From Eurosta solidaginis (Eukaryota; Arthropoda; Insecta; Diptera; Tephritidae): a stretch of 64,000 bases of DNA. Shown in pieces: positions 45,402-57,520 of this stretch; within the stretch, counting starts at the first letter, position 1, and the number at the start of each line of letters is the position of its first letter. Both the position numbers and the translations under genes were made by a program. The notes beneath the pieces were generated by a model. It did not search any database and was not told the origin of the DNA. It saw nothing but the letters and a program-made list of their open reading frames with translations. The stretch lies in contig NC_090320.1 of the NCBI RefSeq assembly GCF_040869045.1, forward strand, positions 244,900,978 through 244,964,977, written 5' to 3'.

Positions 45402-47672
45402 TCAAAACGTCATAACGGTCATAGTCAATACATCAGGCCGCCGGCTGGTATCGCCATCCCTCCAAAGAAACTGTTGCGCCACCTGGTCCTCTTTTCTTAC
45501 ATGTATTTGGTGGAACATTTCACGGATGTCCCCGCATATAGCCACCGGTCGTTCACGAAACCTCATTAAAACACCCACCATCGATCGTAAGAGGTCAGGG
45601 CCTGTAAGCAATACGTCGTTCAGGCTTGTGTTTTGCACCTTGGCCGCCGCATCCCATACGATTCGTCTCTTATTTTTGTTAACATTCATGACGGTGAACA
45701 TTGGTATAAACCAGGACTTACCTCCTTTAGTGACTTCGTCGGCGGAAAGCTTTCGAGCGTACCCCTTGTCGATGTAGTGATTCATTTTCTCAATGACGAA
45801 TTCTTTCAACTCGGTGCACTTTTCCATCTTTCTTTCAAGACATTGAAGTCGATGATAAGCCATTTGGAAGGAGTCGGGTAAATCAATTATGTCGTATCTC
45901 CATAAGAGGCCAGTCTCCCACTTCTTCTCGCATGGTTTATATTTGACTGTATTCTGCATTATGGTATATGCGCGTTCATCTGCCTTTGACTTGAGCGGTT
46001 TGACGGTGGGACTGGTACCTATCGATTCTATGGAAAAATATGTTCTCATCAAGCTGTCCACTTGATTATCTCGCGTACAGGGGCATACGTGCAACAAGCT
46101 TTCCTCTACTGGATGATCGGAATTTTTATGGCCATATACCGACCAGCCTAACTTGCAACGCGCAGCTACTAGATCATCACCCTCGACTTCGTGTACCTCT
46201 ATCGGAATGGAGAGCTTTGTGTTATCCAAACCTATCAACAAACGTGCTCTGCAATTAGTGTATGGTACAATAGGCAGTGGTCTCAAGTGATGGTGCTCTG
46301 CTAGCTCTTCGGCGTTTAGAGATTGTTGCGGTAGTTCTAGGTTAGTGATGGTGCGCACGTTACGCATACGGTATCGCGTTGAGTTTTCTCCTCTGCCAGA
46401 TATTTCGCAGCCTACAAACTTCGAGTTAGCCTCTTGTTGAGTGATATCGCCTGTCCATCTCAAACAAAGTTCTTCGCTGGGACCGTCAAGCCCCAAGTGC
46501 TCGGCCAAGCTATTATCCATCAGTGTGCACGATGCTCCTTCGTCGATGAGGGCAAACGTCTCTAAAGTTGATTTCGGTCCATAAAGAGTCACCGGAATGT
46601 AGCGGAAGATTGTTCTTTTGAATTTGCGCTGATGGAATAGGACTGTGGGCCCGTCATTATTGTTCACCTTGCTGTTGTCAGCTCCAAATGATCGACTATG
46701 TAATAGTGGGTTGTGGGCCATTCTACAACCGTCAATTCCGCACTCTTTCTTGGATGCACAGCGCCGAAGCAAATGCGTTTCGAAGCAACGGATGCATAGT
46801 TTTTTGTCCTTCACCACCTGCCAACGTTCATTTCTGCTCTTTGCCTTGAAGTTTTGACACTCGGAGAGATTATGGTCGTTGCCACACAGATGACAGAGAG
46901 GTTTTGTTCTAGCATGCCCTTTGGAATTACTGTCGTGAATGAGGACTCTTTCTTTGTTGCCCCTTCGTCCCGCTTTTTCTTCCCCAGTCGTATAAGTGGG
47001 AGAGCTAAGTGGTGTCACTTGGCTGGCGCACGATGCTAGGCCGAAAAGCCAATCATCAAATGCTATAATGTCGACGCGAGCCGTGGTCATTCGACGGCGA
47101 CCCCAATCTAGTTTCACATCCCCTGGAAGTTTGGCCAGCAACTCATTTATCAACATTGGATCATTAAGATAGTCGCTAAGACCCAACGCCTGCATCGTTG
47201 CCCTATAATTTTGAACGGCCAGAGCGAGATCGATTAGGGTGTGCAACCGATCAGTTTTTACTGTTGGCATTTGTCTCAACTTGCGCTGAAGTGTATCGTG
47301 GATTACATCGGGTCGCCCGAAAAGCATGCGCAATGTAGCAATGGCAAGGTGAACGGTGGAGGGCATCATTAGTTTCCCTCTCACAGCTTCTAGAGCCGCC
47401 CCGCGTAGTGACTTTTGAAGTCGAATTAGATTTTCCTGTTCAGTGAACCCACAACGTTCAGTTGATTGCTCGTAGTTCGTGATGAAGAGCGGCCACTCCT
47501 CTGCTTTTCCAGAGAAGAGTGGCAGATCTTTACTAAGCACGTGTCGTGCTGCCGCTTGCGATGGTGTCAGGCTTACGTCCAGATTGTACCGAGGCTGCGT
47601 GTATAGACCACCCCACGTGCTGTCGCTGACGGGCGCTAAACCTCCATGTGGTTGCCCGGAACAGCCGTGCAC
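45402..47672 (-). pseudogene. BEL gag C-terminus, protease and RT N-terminus
   Basis: Begins downstream of an in-frame TGA. The DUF1759-like capsid region reads LPLFSGKAEEWPLFITNYEQ … LLAKLPGDVKLDW. Zinc knuckles are CHLCGNDHNLSEC and CIRCFETHLLRRC, plus a third CGIDGCRMAHNPLLH. The Pao protease (DUF1758-like) has ALIDEGASCTLMDNSLAEHL. The reverse transcriptase has WFIPMFTVMNVNKNKRRIVW, ICGDIREMFHQIHV (catalytic D) and QFLWRDGDTS, ending …TVMTF at TGA (45404-45402). Family members have glycine there (TFGASCSPS), so one G-to-T change explains the stop. The frame is otherwise continuous with the next segment. Confidence 0.88.
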
Positions 47673-47708
47673 TGGTGAGACGGGTTGGTATGGTGCGGCA
47701 GCGCCATA

Positions 47709-48191
47709 TGTTCATATATATGCAGTGCCCACGTTAGCCTGTGATGTATCGAATGGCAATTGCGATGCATGCTGGTCGTTACCCCTTTGAATGGATGTGA
47801 AAATGGTACTATTCGGTCCGTGACGGCTCTGACCGTACACGCATCCAGATGGGTGAGCAAACGTTGAGTCTAGCTGAGGTTTACCAATATAAGAGGGTAC
47901 ACCATTATAAAGATATTGGTTATGCAACATATGTGTGCTAGTATAACATGGCTGTTGACTTATGGGTACACCCAGGCCTCCGAGCCCGGCATGTAGCGAT
48001 GTGTATGGTGACATTTGGTAAGCACTATTCGTGGAAAATATTGCGGACACACTCCCTGGCATTGTGGTAGCAGGTGTTCCAATTGATAAATTACCCGCCG
48101 TAACATGTGATTGTGGATTACTGCTGCATGCACCAATAAGCGGAGGTGCATCACTAACAAGGGAAACTTCGGAATTTTGCAAGTCATTCAT
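47709..48191 (-). pseudogene. BEL gag N-terminus
   Basis: ATG at 48191 (MNDLQNSEVSLVSDAPPLIG) about 90 bp inside the 5' LTR. Low-complexity Ser/Gly/Pro/Thr-rich sequence to …QANVGTAYI, then TGA. The frame reads on as TYGAAAPYQPVSPVHGCSGQ into the capsid region, so the TGA is a single in-frame interruption rather than the natural gag end. No domain in this part. Confidence 0.75.
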
Positions 48192-48277
48192 GCCGTGTTA
48201 GCAAATGGCGGATGCGTAGAAACAATATATTTTCCACAACGTGCTTTCGTTTGTCGTTTTCCACAAGTATTTTAGAA
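48192..48277 (-). other. BEL leader between 5' LTR and gag
   Basis: 86 bp. It should hold the primer binding site just inside the LTR (minus strand TTCTAAAATACTTGTGG), but I cannot match this to a tRNA 3' end from memory. Confidence 0.4.
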
Positions 48278-48648
48278 TGTTGGCGGGTGGAGAAATAACA
48301 CGTATTTTAAGCTGTATTACCTTGTAAAATTCATTTAATTCAGGTGTAATTCTGTACAAAGGAAATGATTAACTTATTGCAATTATATGATTGTAAATCT
48401 AATTATAAGCGTGGTCGTGGTCGTGATCGTGATCGTGATCGCTAAAATACTTGTGCTGCTTGTCCTCCTTGTTCAACGCCGCCAACGAAAAGAAAAAGAA
48501 AAGGCAAAGGATCCAATGCAATGCCTTAACGTCAGTTGAACTCGTGTAGGCGATTTACTTGACATACAGACACAAGGTTGCATTTTGAAGTCGAATAAAT
48601 TTGTAACTTTAGGTACTCAAGGGTGTACTGGTTTGTTGCGCGCTAACA
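48278..48648 (-). repeat. BEL 5' LTR
   Basis: 371 bp, begins TGTTAGCGCGCAACAAACC on the minus strand and ends CTCCACCCGCCAACA. One visible difference from the 3' LTR. Followed on the plus strand by the target duplication CTATA. Confidence 0.9.
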
Positions 48649-48653
48649 CTATA

Positions 48654-49932
48654 GCTGTTCTGCCTTTCCTTTCCAAGGTCGTCGAACGAATTTTGCACTG
48701 CCAGATAAATACTTATGTGCAGGATAATAAACTTCTCACTGATTCCCAGTCTGGATTCCGGTCAAACCTTGTAAAACGGCGCTCCTATCGGTGATAGAAG
48801 ACATTCGAGAACAAGTTGAAAAAAATTTTACTGCTTTCCTAACTCTTCTCGACCATTCAAAAGCGTTTGACTCGGTCGACCATACCGTTCTCTGCAAGAA
48901 TCTAGACAACCTATTTAATTCCTCCAACTGTGCAACAGCCCTCATCAGATCGTATTTGGCCGACCGAACCCAGGCAGTAAGTGTTGGGAGCAGAAAGTCT
49001 GACTTCGTCAGTGTTTTAAGAGGCGTCCCACAAGGCTCAATCCTTGGTCCCCTGCTATTTGGTTTGTACATAAACGATTTGCCTGGTGTTCTCAAGTATT
49101 GTAATATTCACATTTATGCTGACGACGTACAGTTGTATATGTGCTGTCCTAGTGATCGTACCAGTTCGTGTATTAATAACTTAAATTACGATTTGTGTCA
49201 AATTGGTACGTGGTCTTCTATGAACGGCTTATGTCTTAACCCAAAGAAGTCGAAATGTATAGTCATTCATAGAAAGTCACTAGATAAAAGTGGAATGGAA
49301 AATTTAATTTTAGAAAACACTATTATAGAAAAGGTTGTTACGGCTAAACATCTAGGTGTAGTTTTTAACAAAACCATGACATGGAAAGATCACATCTTCC
49401 GCACGGTGGGAAAAGTGTATGGGATGCTTCGTCCACTCTGGCTTACACAATATTTTACTCCGTTACATATTCGTCTACTAATAGCAAAAGCGTACTTAAT
49501 ACCTACGCTCCTTTATGGTTGTGAGATTTACTCTAACTGTGACTATGTATGCAATAGGAAACTTAATGTTGTTTATAACAACATTGCTAGATACGTCTAT
49601 GGGTTGAAAAGACTTCACCACGTCTCTCATCATGCTGACAGGTTGCTAAACATTTTTTCGATAACCTTATTAAACTTGAAACGCTCACTACGCTACATAA
49701 ATTAATATATATGAAGGAACCTGACTATCTGTATCGGAGGCTAAATTTGCTCCAGTCGTCTAGATCTGTTCTCCTTACCCACTTCAGACATCGTATGCTA
49801 ACATCTGATCGCCAGTTCTTCATTACTTCCATATGGCTTTGGAACTCGCTCCCTTCTAGACTTAGGCTTAGAAGCAATGCTCTGCTCTTCAATAAAGAAT
49901 TAACAAGTTTCTATAATAACCTAGACAATTAA
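48654..49932 (+). pseudogene. LINE X ORF2, reverse transcriptase remainder
   Basis: Resumes at IAVLPFLSKVVERILHCQIN. A one-base shift at about 48770 (GFRSNLVK…) leads to LLDHSKAFDSVDHTVLCKNL (catalytic D), GVPQGSILGPLLFGLYINDL and the active site HIYADDVQLYM. Then come CLNPKKSKCIVIHR, TAKHLGVVFNKTMTWKDHI and the thumb region. A second shift near 49660-49710 separates the C-terminus: LIYMKEPDYLYRRLNLLQ … FITSIWLWNSLPSRLRL, natural stop at 49932. Together with 35940-37465 it makes one dead ORF2. Confidence 0.87.
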
Positions 49933-50166
49933 AATACTGATTTCTGACTAAGTAAATTTACTCTATCATTCGTTTATTTATTTATTTATTATTTATTAAA
50001 TAGATTATTTAATGTAACCTTTTCTTAGTCATAGTCATTGGCTTTAAGTTTCAAGTTTAAGGTGTTCCTATTTTATGCCTTTTACCGACTAGCACTATAA
50101 AAAAATTCTTGCCAAATTGTTGTGCTAGGATTAATTGCTTAATAAATACAAATACAAATACATACA
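49933..50166 (+). other. LINE X 3' UTR and simple-repeat tail
   Basis: Non-coding, with a TTTA-rich run at 49972-50000 and a final AATAAATACAAATACAAATACATAC tail split across 50140-50166. A truncated relative of this 3' end occurs at about 5545-5800 on the minus strand. Confidence 0.7.
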
Positions 50167-51117
50167 TAAAGTAAGTTATGCTTGCAGCGAGTGTCCCTAC
50201 ATGACACCAACCATCTCTTCAATGGCAATGTGGAATTGAATACCCCTCTCTGTGGTCCACCCCTCTTCAAACTACAAGTTTCCTTGTACTCCCGTTAGAG
50301 AGCAATGATGAAACTTTGTGAGTTGTCGCACCTATTGGATGGGGCAAAGCACTGCAACAACAATATGACTAAAGAATTCCAGGAAAAAAATTTCAAAAAT
50401 CAATGCGAATTTTTAGAAGCTTTGTTAGACTAAAGTTGGCTGTGCCACGAAACTGCATACTCAATGTAAACCAGAGAGCTCAAAATTAAAAAAATCAAAA
50501 TAATCTTAACATTTTCTCGAATTTTCTTGAAAACATTATTGAGATTGGTTTGCATAGTTTCAGCTAATAAGCTCAACGGGGTTTTTTTTCTTGAAATTAT
50601 TATGAAATTTGAAAAAAAAAATGTCGCTGCTGATTTTCTGTTCCCTGCTGTATATAGATTTAAAAATATTTGCCATAGCAACCACATACGTGCTTTAGAA
50701 TCAAGTAGCGATTGGATTTGTGATGATAACACTCGATATATATGATTGTACATGCGAGGCATTCCATGCAAACTTTCCTAGCGATAGATTTCGCATTAGC
50801 GAATTCGCTGAAATTTTAATTTTTCGAAAAAAAAAAATCTTTCAGTCAATCGGTAAAAAAAATTTTTGAAGAATTTTGTAGCTGTTCTTTTAACTTTAAT
50901 AATTTTTTTTTTTTTTGTAATTTAAAGTTTTTTGCCAACTTTTCTGTAAATTTTGCAAAAAGTTTTTTATATTTTTTTCTACTTTTTCAAAAACAGGTCT
51001 TAAACATACCAAGTACGCCCAAGAAAAACATTTTAAACCTATGTAGTTTCATAGGAAATGGAATAATATTATTGTTGTAAGCCAATTCGCTAAAGTTTTG
51101 TGGAGTATTATCAATGT
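50167..51117. other. Intergenic DNA, nothing recognised
   Basis: No gene supported. The open frames at 50430-50771 (minus) and 50527-50745 (plus) overlap each other and have no family features. Poly-T and poly-A rich in 50800-51000. Confidence 0.4.
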
Positions 51118-51440
51118 TGATGGTACTTTGCCAGATATTGATCCGGTACGTTCCGGTAATAAGTACCATTAAGGCATCTCGGGAACTATTCAATATGACC
51201 ACATTGAACCTTCTAAGCCATCCCGCCCCAATACCTAGTCCTATGACGAACTTATGGTCGCCAGTGACTAGGTTTCGTCACGGGTAGGTGCGGTTGACAA
51301 ATTGGGTAGGAGAAACTATAAACTGCGCTGGCATCCCTTGAATCCCTTGAATTATTTGGGTATTTTATATGCCTCCTACGGCAGACATACCTGCCACGCG
51401 TATATTCTAAGCCCCCTAACGAGCTGGGGAGGTTTTTTAG
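51118..51440 (-). repeat. Decayed copy of the (CAA)n-tailed retroelement family
   Basis: Aligns with 61330-61646 (gatggtactttgccagat … ccggtacg … accattaaggc … atctcgggaac … tatggtcgccag … gcgctggcatcc). The GTT-bearing end is missing or worn away. This old copy extends further past the gcctcctacggcagacatacc phrase than the copies near 61 kb. Confidence 0.65.
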
Positions 51441-51450
51441 TGTTGATTTT

Positions 51451-51631
51451 TAATAACTTGGTGAAAAAATTACAGGCGATCGTTATCTCAATACGAGATT
51501 AGGCTAAAGATTTGAATTTTCGGAAGTATTTCTTTTGAGACGTTTTATAAAAAATATGGAAGGGTAGAGTCTTAAAAGCCTTGTTTTAACTTGAAAACAA
51601 AAAACAATCTATCTTCTAATGAGTCATTTTT
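51451..51631 (+). repeat. Direct repeat, left copy, flanking a hairpin-ended repeat
   Basis: About 180 bp from 'taacttggtgaaaaaattacaggcg' to 'cttctaatgagtcat', repeated at 52683-52865 with moderate divergence. The two copies bracket the repeat at 51640-52677. Confidence 0.65.
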
Positions 51632-51639
51632 ATACTCAG

Positions 51640-52677
51640 CGTGCTTTGCACACAGAGTATATTAACTTTGATTGGATAACGGTTGGTTGTACAGGTATAA
51701 AGGAATCGAGATATGGACTTCCATATATCAAAATCATCAGTATCGAAAAAAATTTGATTGAGCCATGTCCGTCCGTCCGTCTGTCCGTTTAGACGATAAC
51801 ATGAGTAAATATTGAGATATCTTCACCAAATTTGGTACACGGGCTTATCTGGACCCAGAATAGATTGGTATTGAAAATGAGCGAAATCGGATGATAACCA
51901 CGCCCACTTTTTATATATCGCACTTGTTACGTTAAAGTGTAACAACTCAAAATTTGAACATTTTAAGTAGAGACGAAAAACTGTCCGTAAATATTAATAA
52001 TATATTACAAGGAAAAAAATGTAATTGCACGAATATATCATTAAAAATAATAAAACCGTTGTTTCATTTTTATTTGTTTAGTAGTTGCACGAAAATAACA
52101 AATTTTTGAGTTATTACTCTTTTCCTGAAATTTTTTAAAAAGGTCGTGGACGAATAAAATAAGATATATCTTTGCAAAAAAGAGCTTTATATCAATGGCA
52201 TTTCATTTCCCAAGTGGATTTATAACAATAAATAGGAAAATCTTCAAATTTTAAAAAATGGGCGTGATGCCGCCCCTTTTATGACTAAGCAATTTTCTAT
52301 GTTTAGAGAGCCATAACTAGAAAAATTAACGGATCGTAATAAAATTGGGTACACAAATTTTCCCTATAGTAGAAAATATTTCTAGTAAAAATGGACGGGA
52401 TCGGTTAAAGACCACGGCAACTTAGATATAAAACAAATTTAAAAGGGTCGTAGACTAGAATAATAAGCTATAACTCAGCAAAAAAAAATTTTGAATCAAT
52501 GATTTTTCACTTATCAAGTTTTATTGTAAGAGAAAATGGCGAGATATTTTTTTTTTTTAAACGGGCGGTACCACTTGTTATGTAGAAAAATAATTTATCT
52601 GAAATGAAATTTACAATTGAAGCGCACGCTGAGTATATAATGTTCGATTACACCCGAACTTACGACACCTTTACTTG
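51640..52677 (-). repeat. Dispersed hairpin-ended repeat, 1.0-kb copy
   Basis: One end reads TACTCAGCGTGCTTTGCACA…GAGTATATTAAC. The other reads cgcacgctgagtatataatg, then TTCGATTACACCCGAACTTA (the hairpin terminus). Interior phrases such as gtccgtccgtccgtctgtccg and ccacgcccacttttt are shared with the copy at 58.8-59.9 kb. No protein-coding capacity. Confidence 0.6.
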
Positions 52678-52682
52678 TTTCT

Positions 52683-52865
52683 AATAGCTTGGTGAAAAAA
52701 TTACAGGCGATCATTATTTCATTACGAGTACTTAAATTTGGTTTTTCGGGAGTATCTCTTGAGTATATTTTGAGTCGTTTTATTAAAAATATATATAGTC
52801 TTAAAATCCTTGCTTTAACTTGAAAAAAAAAAAAACAATCAATCTTCTAATGAGTCATGTTTATT
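52683..52865 (+). repeat. Direct repeat, right copy
   Basis: Partner of 51451-51631. It shares 'gcttggtgaaaaaattacag', 'ttaacttgaaaa' and 'aatcttctaatgagtcat'. Confidence 0.65.
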
Positions 52866-53880
52866 TGTAATAATGGACGGCAGTATTGTAATGTATTCAA
52901 TGTATTTTTGTCATTTTTTAAAGCACGTGGTCATGGGACTGGCATCCCTCTAATATATTAGGAGTTTATGTAAAAGCTAAAACGAGACTAGCCGGTAAAA
53001 TAAATTCGAGCAAATGAGCGCCTACAAATAATTACTTATGTATGTATATAGCTTAAATAGTATGAGGATGAGGTAAATGTACAATGGAAAATCAATATAT
53101 GTATGTATTTTACATTTTATTTTCACACACTTAGCACGCGCTAGCTCTTCAATTGCTGATGACTTGGCTATTTTTGGCTTTGTGTTTTTAATTTTTTTTT
53201 TTTCTTTATTTATATTTTGCATATAGTTTATTTGAGTTCACCATTGTAGTTTATTCAACGCAGCATAACTGATTTCCATTTTTTGTGTTGACAAATTAAT
53301 TTTACTTCAATTTTTACAATTTACATTCACATTTATAATTTTCATTCATTCAATTGATTTAATTACGATTCAGGTTCATTGCTTATTGTACAAATTGATA
53401 AATTTTACATTTGAAGCGATTAGGAAATATGTACTTTTTTTCTTTAGTGTAAACTTGAAATAAGTGGATTGTTTAAAGTCATTCTGCCGTTATAACACAC
53501 GGTTTTATGCGACCATTCGTATCTATGTCAATGGAACAAAAGCTTCTAAACGACTGAACATTGAGTAGATGGAGGCTATTTGTTGCTACAATTTTATAAA
53601 AGAGTAAATATTCACGTATATGGGAAGTATAAGAATATAAAAAAGCATTGACACAATTTGCTAGCGGTAAATATGTACTGATATTTATCAGTTAAATTTG
53701 ATATTTATTGTTGTTTCAACGGCATTTAAAATGTGGCGTACAAGCACTTTCTTCAGAACTTGTTTACTAATATGTACTAAATTTGAAAAGTTTTTGCTAA
53801 AAGTCAAGATTTTTTTTATAAATATTAATATGCACTCAAACAAACTAAAGACTGATCCAAAAAGTTCTGCAAATTAAACA
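52866..53880. other. Intergenic DNA, nothing recognised
   Basis: AT-rich, no supported gene, no TIR pair noticed. Confidence 0.4.
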
Positions 53881-54418
53881 AGTAAGGAAGGCTAAGTTCG
53901 GGTGTAACCGAACATTACATACTCAGCTGAGAGCCTTGGAGACAAAATAAGGGAAAATCACCATGTAGAAAAATGAACTTAGGGTAACCCTGGAATGTGT
54001 TTGTATGACATGGGTGTCAAATGGAAGGTATTAAAGAGTATTTTAAAAGGGAGTGGGCCATAGTTCTATAGGTGGACGCCATTTCGGGATATGGCCATAA
54101 AGGTGGACCAGGGGTGACTCTATAACGTGTTTGTACGATATGGGTATCAAATTAAAGGTATTAATGATGGTTTTTAAAAGGGAGTGGCCCTTAGTTGTAT
54201 ATGTGAAGGCGTTTTCGATATATCGACCAAAATGTGGACCAGGGTGACCCAGAACATCATCTGTCGGGTATCGCTAATTTATTTATATACATATGTAATA
54301 CCACGAACAGTATTCCTGCCAAGATTCCAAGGGCTTTTACTTTCGCCCTGCAGAACTTTTTAATATTCTTCTACTTAATATGGTAGTTGTCACACCCATT
54401 TTACAAAGTTTTTTCCAG
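53881..54418 (+). repeat. Dispersed hairpin-ended repeat, left half (split by gypsy)
   Basis: Starts with the hairpin end AAGTTCGGGTGTAACCGAAC and runs through phrases matching 6500-6960 in reverse complement. It stops at ttttacaaagttttttcc, where gypsy sequence begins. The rest of this repeat (ttttgcgtcaataaaccaatcc onward) lies at 58793-59925. Confidence 0.65.
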
Positions 54419-54555
54419 GCGCATCGGTTGATGAATGTTGGTATCACAAAAAATATAGGCGAAGCGCTCGCAAATGCAGGAGCCCGTGCCGTCTCAAAAG
54501 TCGTGCAGCAGTTGCAACGACCACCAATTCATCCACAAAATGACTGCCAACGCGC

Positions 54556-57520
54556 GTGCCGAGTCGTGGCGAAGACCCGGACACCGAGCGCAAAGTTCTT
54601 CGCTTACAGGTCCACGACAGAAATTCAAAAAAATCTTTTCTCGTGGATACTGGTGCAGACGTGTCTGTTCTGCCGATCGCAACCAAAACCTACGATGTAC
54701 GACCTACTTCAACAAAGCTGTATGCCGCAAATGGAACGCCGATAAGGGTAATCGGAGAAAAGAGAATTAATTTAGATCTCGGCCTCCGCCGCAATTTCGA
54801 ATGGTCGTTTGTTATAGCCGACGTAACGACTCCAATCATCGGTGCAGACTTTATTCGTTTTTACGACTTGTTAATAGACTTACGCCGAAACAGAATTGTA
54901 AATAACATGACCCAACTTTGTGCGCCACTTACGTTGCCAAAAATTACGGAAAAAATCGCAATCAAAACGTTCGATACAACCGACCCATTTGCATCTTTAT
55001 TAGCCGAGTTCTCCGACATTACGAAACTAGCACCGCAAGGATCATCGACGAAAAGCACCATCACGCACCGAATAATCACAACTGGTCAACCGGTATTTGC
55101 TCGACCGAGGCGTCTACCTCCCGATAAGCTCAAGGCTGCGAAAAAGGAGTTCGAATATTTGATGAAGGCAGGAATTTGTCGTCCGTCTAGTAGCAACTGG
55201 TCCAGCCCGTTGCACCTAGTAAAAAAAGGTGACGGGACATGGAGACCATGCGGGGACTATCGCGCTCTCAATGCGCAGACGCTGCCCGACCGATATCCGC
55301 TCCCATATCTAACCGATTTTACTACAAACTTGCGAGGTAAGACCATATTTTCCAAAATTGACCTTCAACGTGCTTTTCACCAGGTGCCCATACATGAGGA
55401 TGATATCCCAAAGACGGCGATTACGACACCATTCGGCTTGTACGAATTTAGTTTCATGACGTTCGGTCTATGCAATGCCGCGCAGACCTTTCAAAGGCTT
55501 ATCAATGAGGTCTTGCGTGGGTTGCATTTTACATTTCCCTACATCGACGACATTTGCGTCGCATCCACGTCCATCGAGCAACACCGGCACGAATTAAAAG
55601 CAGTTTTTACACGTCTCCGCGAACATAACCTCGCTATAAATGCTTCGAAATGCGAGTTTGGCAAAAATCACCTTAAGTTTCTGGGACACTTGGTCGACGC
55701 CCAAGGCATTCACCCATTGCTCGAGAAAGTTTCGGTTATTCGCAGTTTCCCGAAGCCTTCCGTCGCCAAAGAATTAAAAAGTTTTTTAGCAATGGTAAAT
55801 TTCTACAGGAAGTTCCTACCAAATGCGATGTCGTATCAATCACATCTACATAGTCTCATCATCGGCAATAAGAAAAACGACCGCACACCTATTCAATGGA
55901 ATGCCGAAGCCGAAGCCGCTTTCGAACGCTGCAAACACGAATTGGCAAACGCAACGCTTCTGGCACACCCCGTATCGGATGCAGAGTTAGCATTATACGT
56001 CGACGCATCAGATACCGCTGTCGGAGCTGCACTGCACCAAGTTGTCAATGGTGAGCTGCAGCCGCTCGGATTTTACTCAAAAAAGTTCACTGCTTCGCAA
56101 CGCAACTACAGCACGTACGACCGCGAATTGGCTGCGGTATACCAAGGCGTGTCACATTTTCGCTATATGCTTGAAGGCCGAAAATGCTACATCATGACCG
56201 ACCATCGTCCACTTATTTATGCATTCCGTCAAAAACCCGAAAAAGCTTCACCCCGCCGACTCCGACAACTCGATTTTATTGGGCAATTTTCAACCGACAT
56301 ACGTCATGTAGCCGGAAAAGGAAATGTTACAGCAGATCTACTTTCGCGAATACAATCGATCGAGCATATGATTGACTACACAAAAGTAGCAGCCGCGCAA
56401 CAAACTGATACTCAGTTGCAATCACTTCTAAATGAACCAGGTATGCATAACAGCTCACTAGTACTAAAAAATTTTCCGATACCCAACAGTACAGCTCAAT
56501 TAGTATGCGACACATCAACATCAGCCGTCCGCCCATACGTCCGAAAAGAGTTTCGAGAGATCGTGCTACGAAAAGTTCATGGTTTGTCACACCCAGGTGT
56601 CCGTGCAACGGTTAAGCTAATGACTCAAAGATTTGTTTGGCCGAGTATCAGGAAAGACACCGCAAATTTCGTACGCTGTTGTGAAGCATGTCAAAGAGCG
56701 AAGGTTCATCGCCATACGAAATCACTGCCTTCGAGATATGAACCTCCGGAAGACCGATTTTCTCATATCAACATAGACATCGTTGGCCCTTTCCCACCTA
56801 GTGAGGGGCAACGATATTGCTTAACAATCATTGATCGATACACGCGATGGCCTGAGGCTGCGCCTATGCCTGACATGACCGCCGAATCCGTCACAAAAGC
56901 ACTCATATTCCATTGGATAGCACGGTTTGGTGTTCCAGAACGCATAACGTCAGATCAAGGCAGGCAATTCGACTCTGCAGTTTTTGCAGAACTAATGTCC
57001 ACAATCGGTGCAACACATCTCCGAACGACTCCGTACCACCCGCAATCAAACGGTATCATCGAAAGGTGGCATAGGAGTTTAAAAGCCGCTATTTTATGCC
57101 ACGAGCCATCAAAATGGGTTCAGCAGTTACCTATGATTTTGCTGGGGTTACGCGTCGCCTTCAAGCCTGACATCAAAGCATGTCCCGCTTTACTCGTTTA
57201 TGGTACCACACTACGCATTCCTGGCGAGTTTTTCCAAACTAGGAAGCTAAACGATGTCAACGAAGACACGGTATCGCAATTCAGATTATCAATGCAAAAC
57301 CTTCAACCCACACAGACAGCACATCATACAACATCAAAAATGTTCGTATCGCCCGCGCTACAAACATCAACTCACGTATTTGTGCGCAACGATAGTGTAC
57401 GACCATCATTAACATGTCCTTACGACGGGCCGTATCCTGTAGTCAAGCGATCGCCGAAATTTTTCAAACTACTTGTACGAGGACGCCATACGAATATAAG
57501 CATAGACCGCCTAAAGCCAG
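54556..57520 (+). pseudogene. Gypsy pol: protease, RT, RNase H, integrase
   Basis: About 1000 residues with no internal stop. The protease has [14 protein letters not shown] (catalytic D). The RT has [55 protein letters not shown] (catalytic D) and the active site [11 protein letters not shown]. RNase H has [40 protein letters not shown] and [11 protein letters not shown]. The integrase zinc module is [15 protein letters not shown]…CCEACQRAK. Its core has D in [13 protein letters not shown] in [11 protein letters not shown] and E in [15 protein letters not shown]. The true C-terminus is displaced by the TIR element at 57521. The start codon and gag are missing, so it cannot be expressed normally. 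Confidence 0.9.

Larger units (their letters stand above)
37466..48648 (-). mobile_element. BEL-Pao LTR retrotransposon, itself split by LINE Y
   Basis: Two 371-bp LTRs bound the element (37466-37836 and 48278-48648) and differ at one position that I can see. CTATA is duplicated outside both (37461-37465 and 48649-48653). On the minus strand the order is gag, protease, RT, RNase H and integrase, the Pao order. LINE Y sits between RNase H and integrase. A purine tract GGAAGGGGGAA precedes the 3' LTR. Two in-frame TGA codons and one extra base disable this copy. Confidence 0.9.
34904..50166 (+). mobile_element. LINE X: CR1/Jockey-group non-LTR retrotransposon, split by BEL
   Basis: ORF1 (34904-35797), then an endonuclease and reverse transcriptase ORF2 that breaks at 37465 and resumes at 48654. 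The 11.18 kb between is the BEL element plus its own insert. The joint is exact: codons for RP(I) on the left and IAVLPFLSKVVER on the right, with CTATA on both sides. The 3' end has a short AAATAC-type tail near 50145-50166. The left end is not defined. Several frameshifts show that the copy is dead. Confidence 0.85.

Noticed and set aside
48192..48277. A definite tRNA primer binding site for BEL
   Set aside because: The bases inside the LTR do not match a tRNA 3' end I can name, so no site is claimed.
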